A DNA stretch of 33,053 nt from Rhodocyclaceae bacterium (GTDB lineage: Bacteria; Pseudomonadota; Gammaproteobacteria; Burkholderiales; Rhodocyclaceae): positions 1 through 33,053 of the forward strand of contig JAGRFY010000095.1 of the NCBI GenBank assembly GCA_020445765.1. Direction: 5' to 3'. The notes beneath the pieces were generated by a model that was not told the origin of the DNA, ran no database searches, and was given only the letters and a program-made list of their open reading frames with translations. Shown piece after piece: positions 32,178 to 33,053 of this stretch. Position 1 is the first letter of the stretch. The number at the start of each line of letters is the position of its first letter. A program made the translations under genes and the position numbers.

Positions 32178-33053
32178 CTAATTGACGATCGTCGGCGAGC
32201 GGTTCGGCATGGCCGCGACGATGCGCAACACGCCCGGCCACAGCGACAGCCAGCAGCAGGCGTGATCGAAGTCGTCGATGATGCTGAACCACGCCTGCGG
32301 GTTGGCTGCCAGGTAGCGCTGGGCGAGCTGCGGCGGAATCTCGCGGTCTGCGCTGCCCATCAAGTGCCATTGCTGCAACTCGGGTCGGAGCGGGGGGGCG
32401 GCCGTCGGGTCGAGGGATCCCTCGAGCCGCGAATAGCCATGAAGTGACGTCCAGCCTTCGACATCGAGATTGGCGGCGATGGTGACGACCGCCGAGGTTT
32501 CGGCAAAGCGAGCGGCAAGCAGGGTCGCCAGCGTGCCGCCGCCACTGTGGCCGAAGAACACCAGGCTGTCCGCCGGTCGGCGTTCGAGATAGCGGCGGAG
32601 GGCCGCGGCAAGGCTGGCGATCACGGCTTGGGAGTAACGCTGGTGAGTCCAGGCCAGCGCCGTGCAGCCGGGGCGATCGAGTCCCAGGTAGTGGCATGGA
32701 CGACCGAGGTACAGGGACGTCCCGGTGTCGAGTCGCATTGCCTCGAACATCAGGGCTCGGCGGGGCGAGGGGTCGGAACTGGGAATCCGCCGCGTGAGCC
32801 ACGCGATGCCGTCACCTTCGAGATAGACGTGAAGCCTGCGATTGCCTGCGACGTCGTGCGCGTACGCGAGATGGGTGAAGCCGCGACCCTCCAGCAGCAG
32901 CCGCTCGAATCCGGACGATGCGGCACGTTCGTCGAGACGCTCGAGCGGCGTCGCGCATCCCGCCAGTGCCGCCGCGAGAAGTCCGAGCGCGAACGATCGG
33001 GCCAGACCGCCGCCGTGCCTGTGGTCGGCGGCGGCGGCGATGTTTCGCGGCTT
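32178..33053 (-). CDS. lipoprotein alpha/beta hydrolase (5' end outside window)
   Basis: An alpha/beta-hydrolase whose frame stays open to the right edge, giving at least 291 residues. Its apparent short form from the ATG at 32748-32750 is only an internal methionine: upstream in frame are a hydrophobic segment and the lipobox LAGC (FALGLLAAALAGC), then ERLDERAAS and VYLEGDGIAW, so it is a lipoprotein. The nucleophile is the serine of FGHSGGGTLATLLAA, and the catalytic histidine is probably in FDHACCW. A GRPCHYLG stretch is also typical. Similar lipoproteins in pseudomonads are unassigned. No start codon is visible inside the window. Confidence 0.82.
   Translation of the reverse strand, partial: KPRNIAAAADHRHGGGLARSFALGLLAAALAGCATPLERLDERAASSGFERLLLEGRGFTHLAYAHDVAGNRRLHVYLEGDGIAWLTRRIPSSDPSPRRALMFEAMRLDTGTSLYLGRPCHYLGLDRPGCTALAWTHQRYSQAVIASLAAALRRYLERRPADSLVFFGHSGGGTLATLLAARFAETSAVVTIAANLDVEGWTSLHGYSRLEGSLDPTAAPPLRPELQQWHLMGSADREIPPQLAQRYLAANPQAWFSIIDDFDHACCWLSLWPGVLRIVAAMPNRSPTIVN

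Overview
The window looks like chromosome from a GC-rich (by eye about two-thirds G+C), Gram-negative, respiratory bacterium, most likely a gamma- or betaproteobacterium. The outer-membrane proteins (a porin, a TonB-dependent receptor, a second beta-barrel, lipoproteins with lipoboxes), a Tat-exported molybdoenzyme and a complete [NiFe]-hydrogenase maturation set support this. I saw no tRNA, rRNA, CRISPR array, intact insertion sequence or phage gene. Genus cannot be fixed from the sequence alone.

Layout. 1-1914, minus strand: the start of an exported or membrane protein running off the left edge, then an ECF42-type sigma factor with its DGPF/YCII partner. 2265-10124, plus strand: a tightly coupled operon hypA-hypB-hypF-hypC-hypD-hypE-hypX, the gene order known from Cupriavidus necator. 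The first six products build and insert the Ni-Fe(CN)2(CO) centre of a [NiFe]-hydrogenase. HypX makes the CO ligand from formyl-tetrahydrofolate, which points to hydrogenase assembly in air. No hydrogenase structural gene lies in the window. 10574-12883: a KTSC-domain protein, then an ArsR-like regulator divergent from a two-gene NIPSNAP/antibiotic-biosynthesis-monooxygenase operon, with a perfect inverted repeat at the regulator's start codon, followed by the remnant of a membrane-anchored GOLD-like protein.

12894-17000: an MsrP-type molybdopterin methionine sulfoxide reductase, a small unknown protein, a patatin-like lipase and a PiT phosphate transporter. The last two converge and seem to share a hairpin inside the lipase gene. 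17045-20374: an outer-membrane barrel protein, a tandem pair of overlapping HDOD genes and a hemerythrin with a 16-bp palindrome in its promoter region. 20796-26119, minus strand: an Ala/Pro-rich lipoprotein, a porin and a PqqU/YncD-like TonB receptor, separated by long non-coding stretches rich in hairpins. 26288-33053: a Sel1-repeat protein, a hybrid PAS histidine kinase, a lone SPFH protein, a small cysteine-patterned secreted protein, a CHRD protein, and a lipoprotein alpha/beta hydrolase whose start lies beyond the right edge.

Taken together, most genes are accessory or stress-type functions around one clear pathway, hydrogenase maturation. I found no convincing multi-gene system of a wholly unknown kind. 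The most unusual points are local: the palindromic operators of the ArsR and hemerythrin genes, the decayed anchor protein, the hairpin cluster behind the porin, and the CKGL-type cysteine module.
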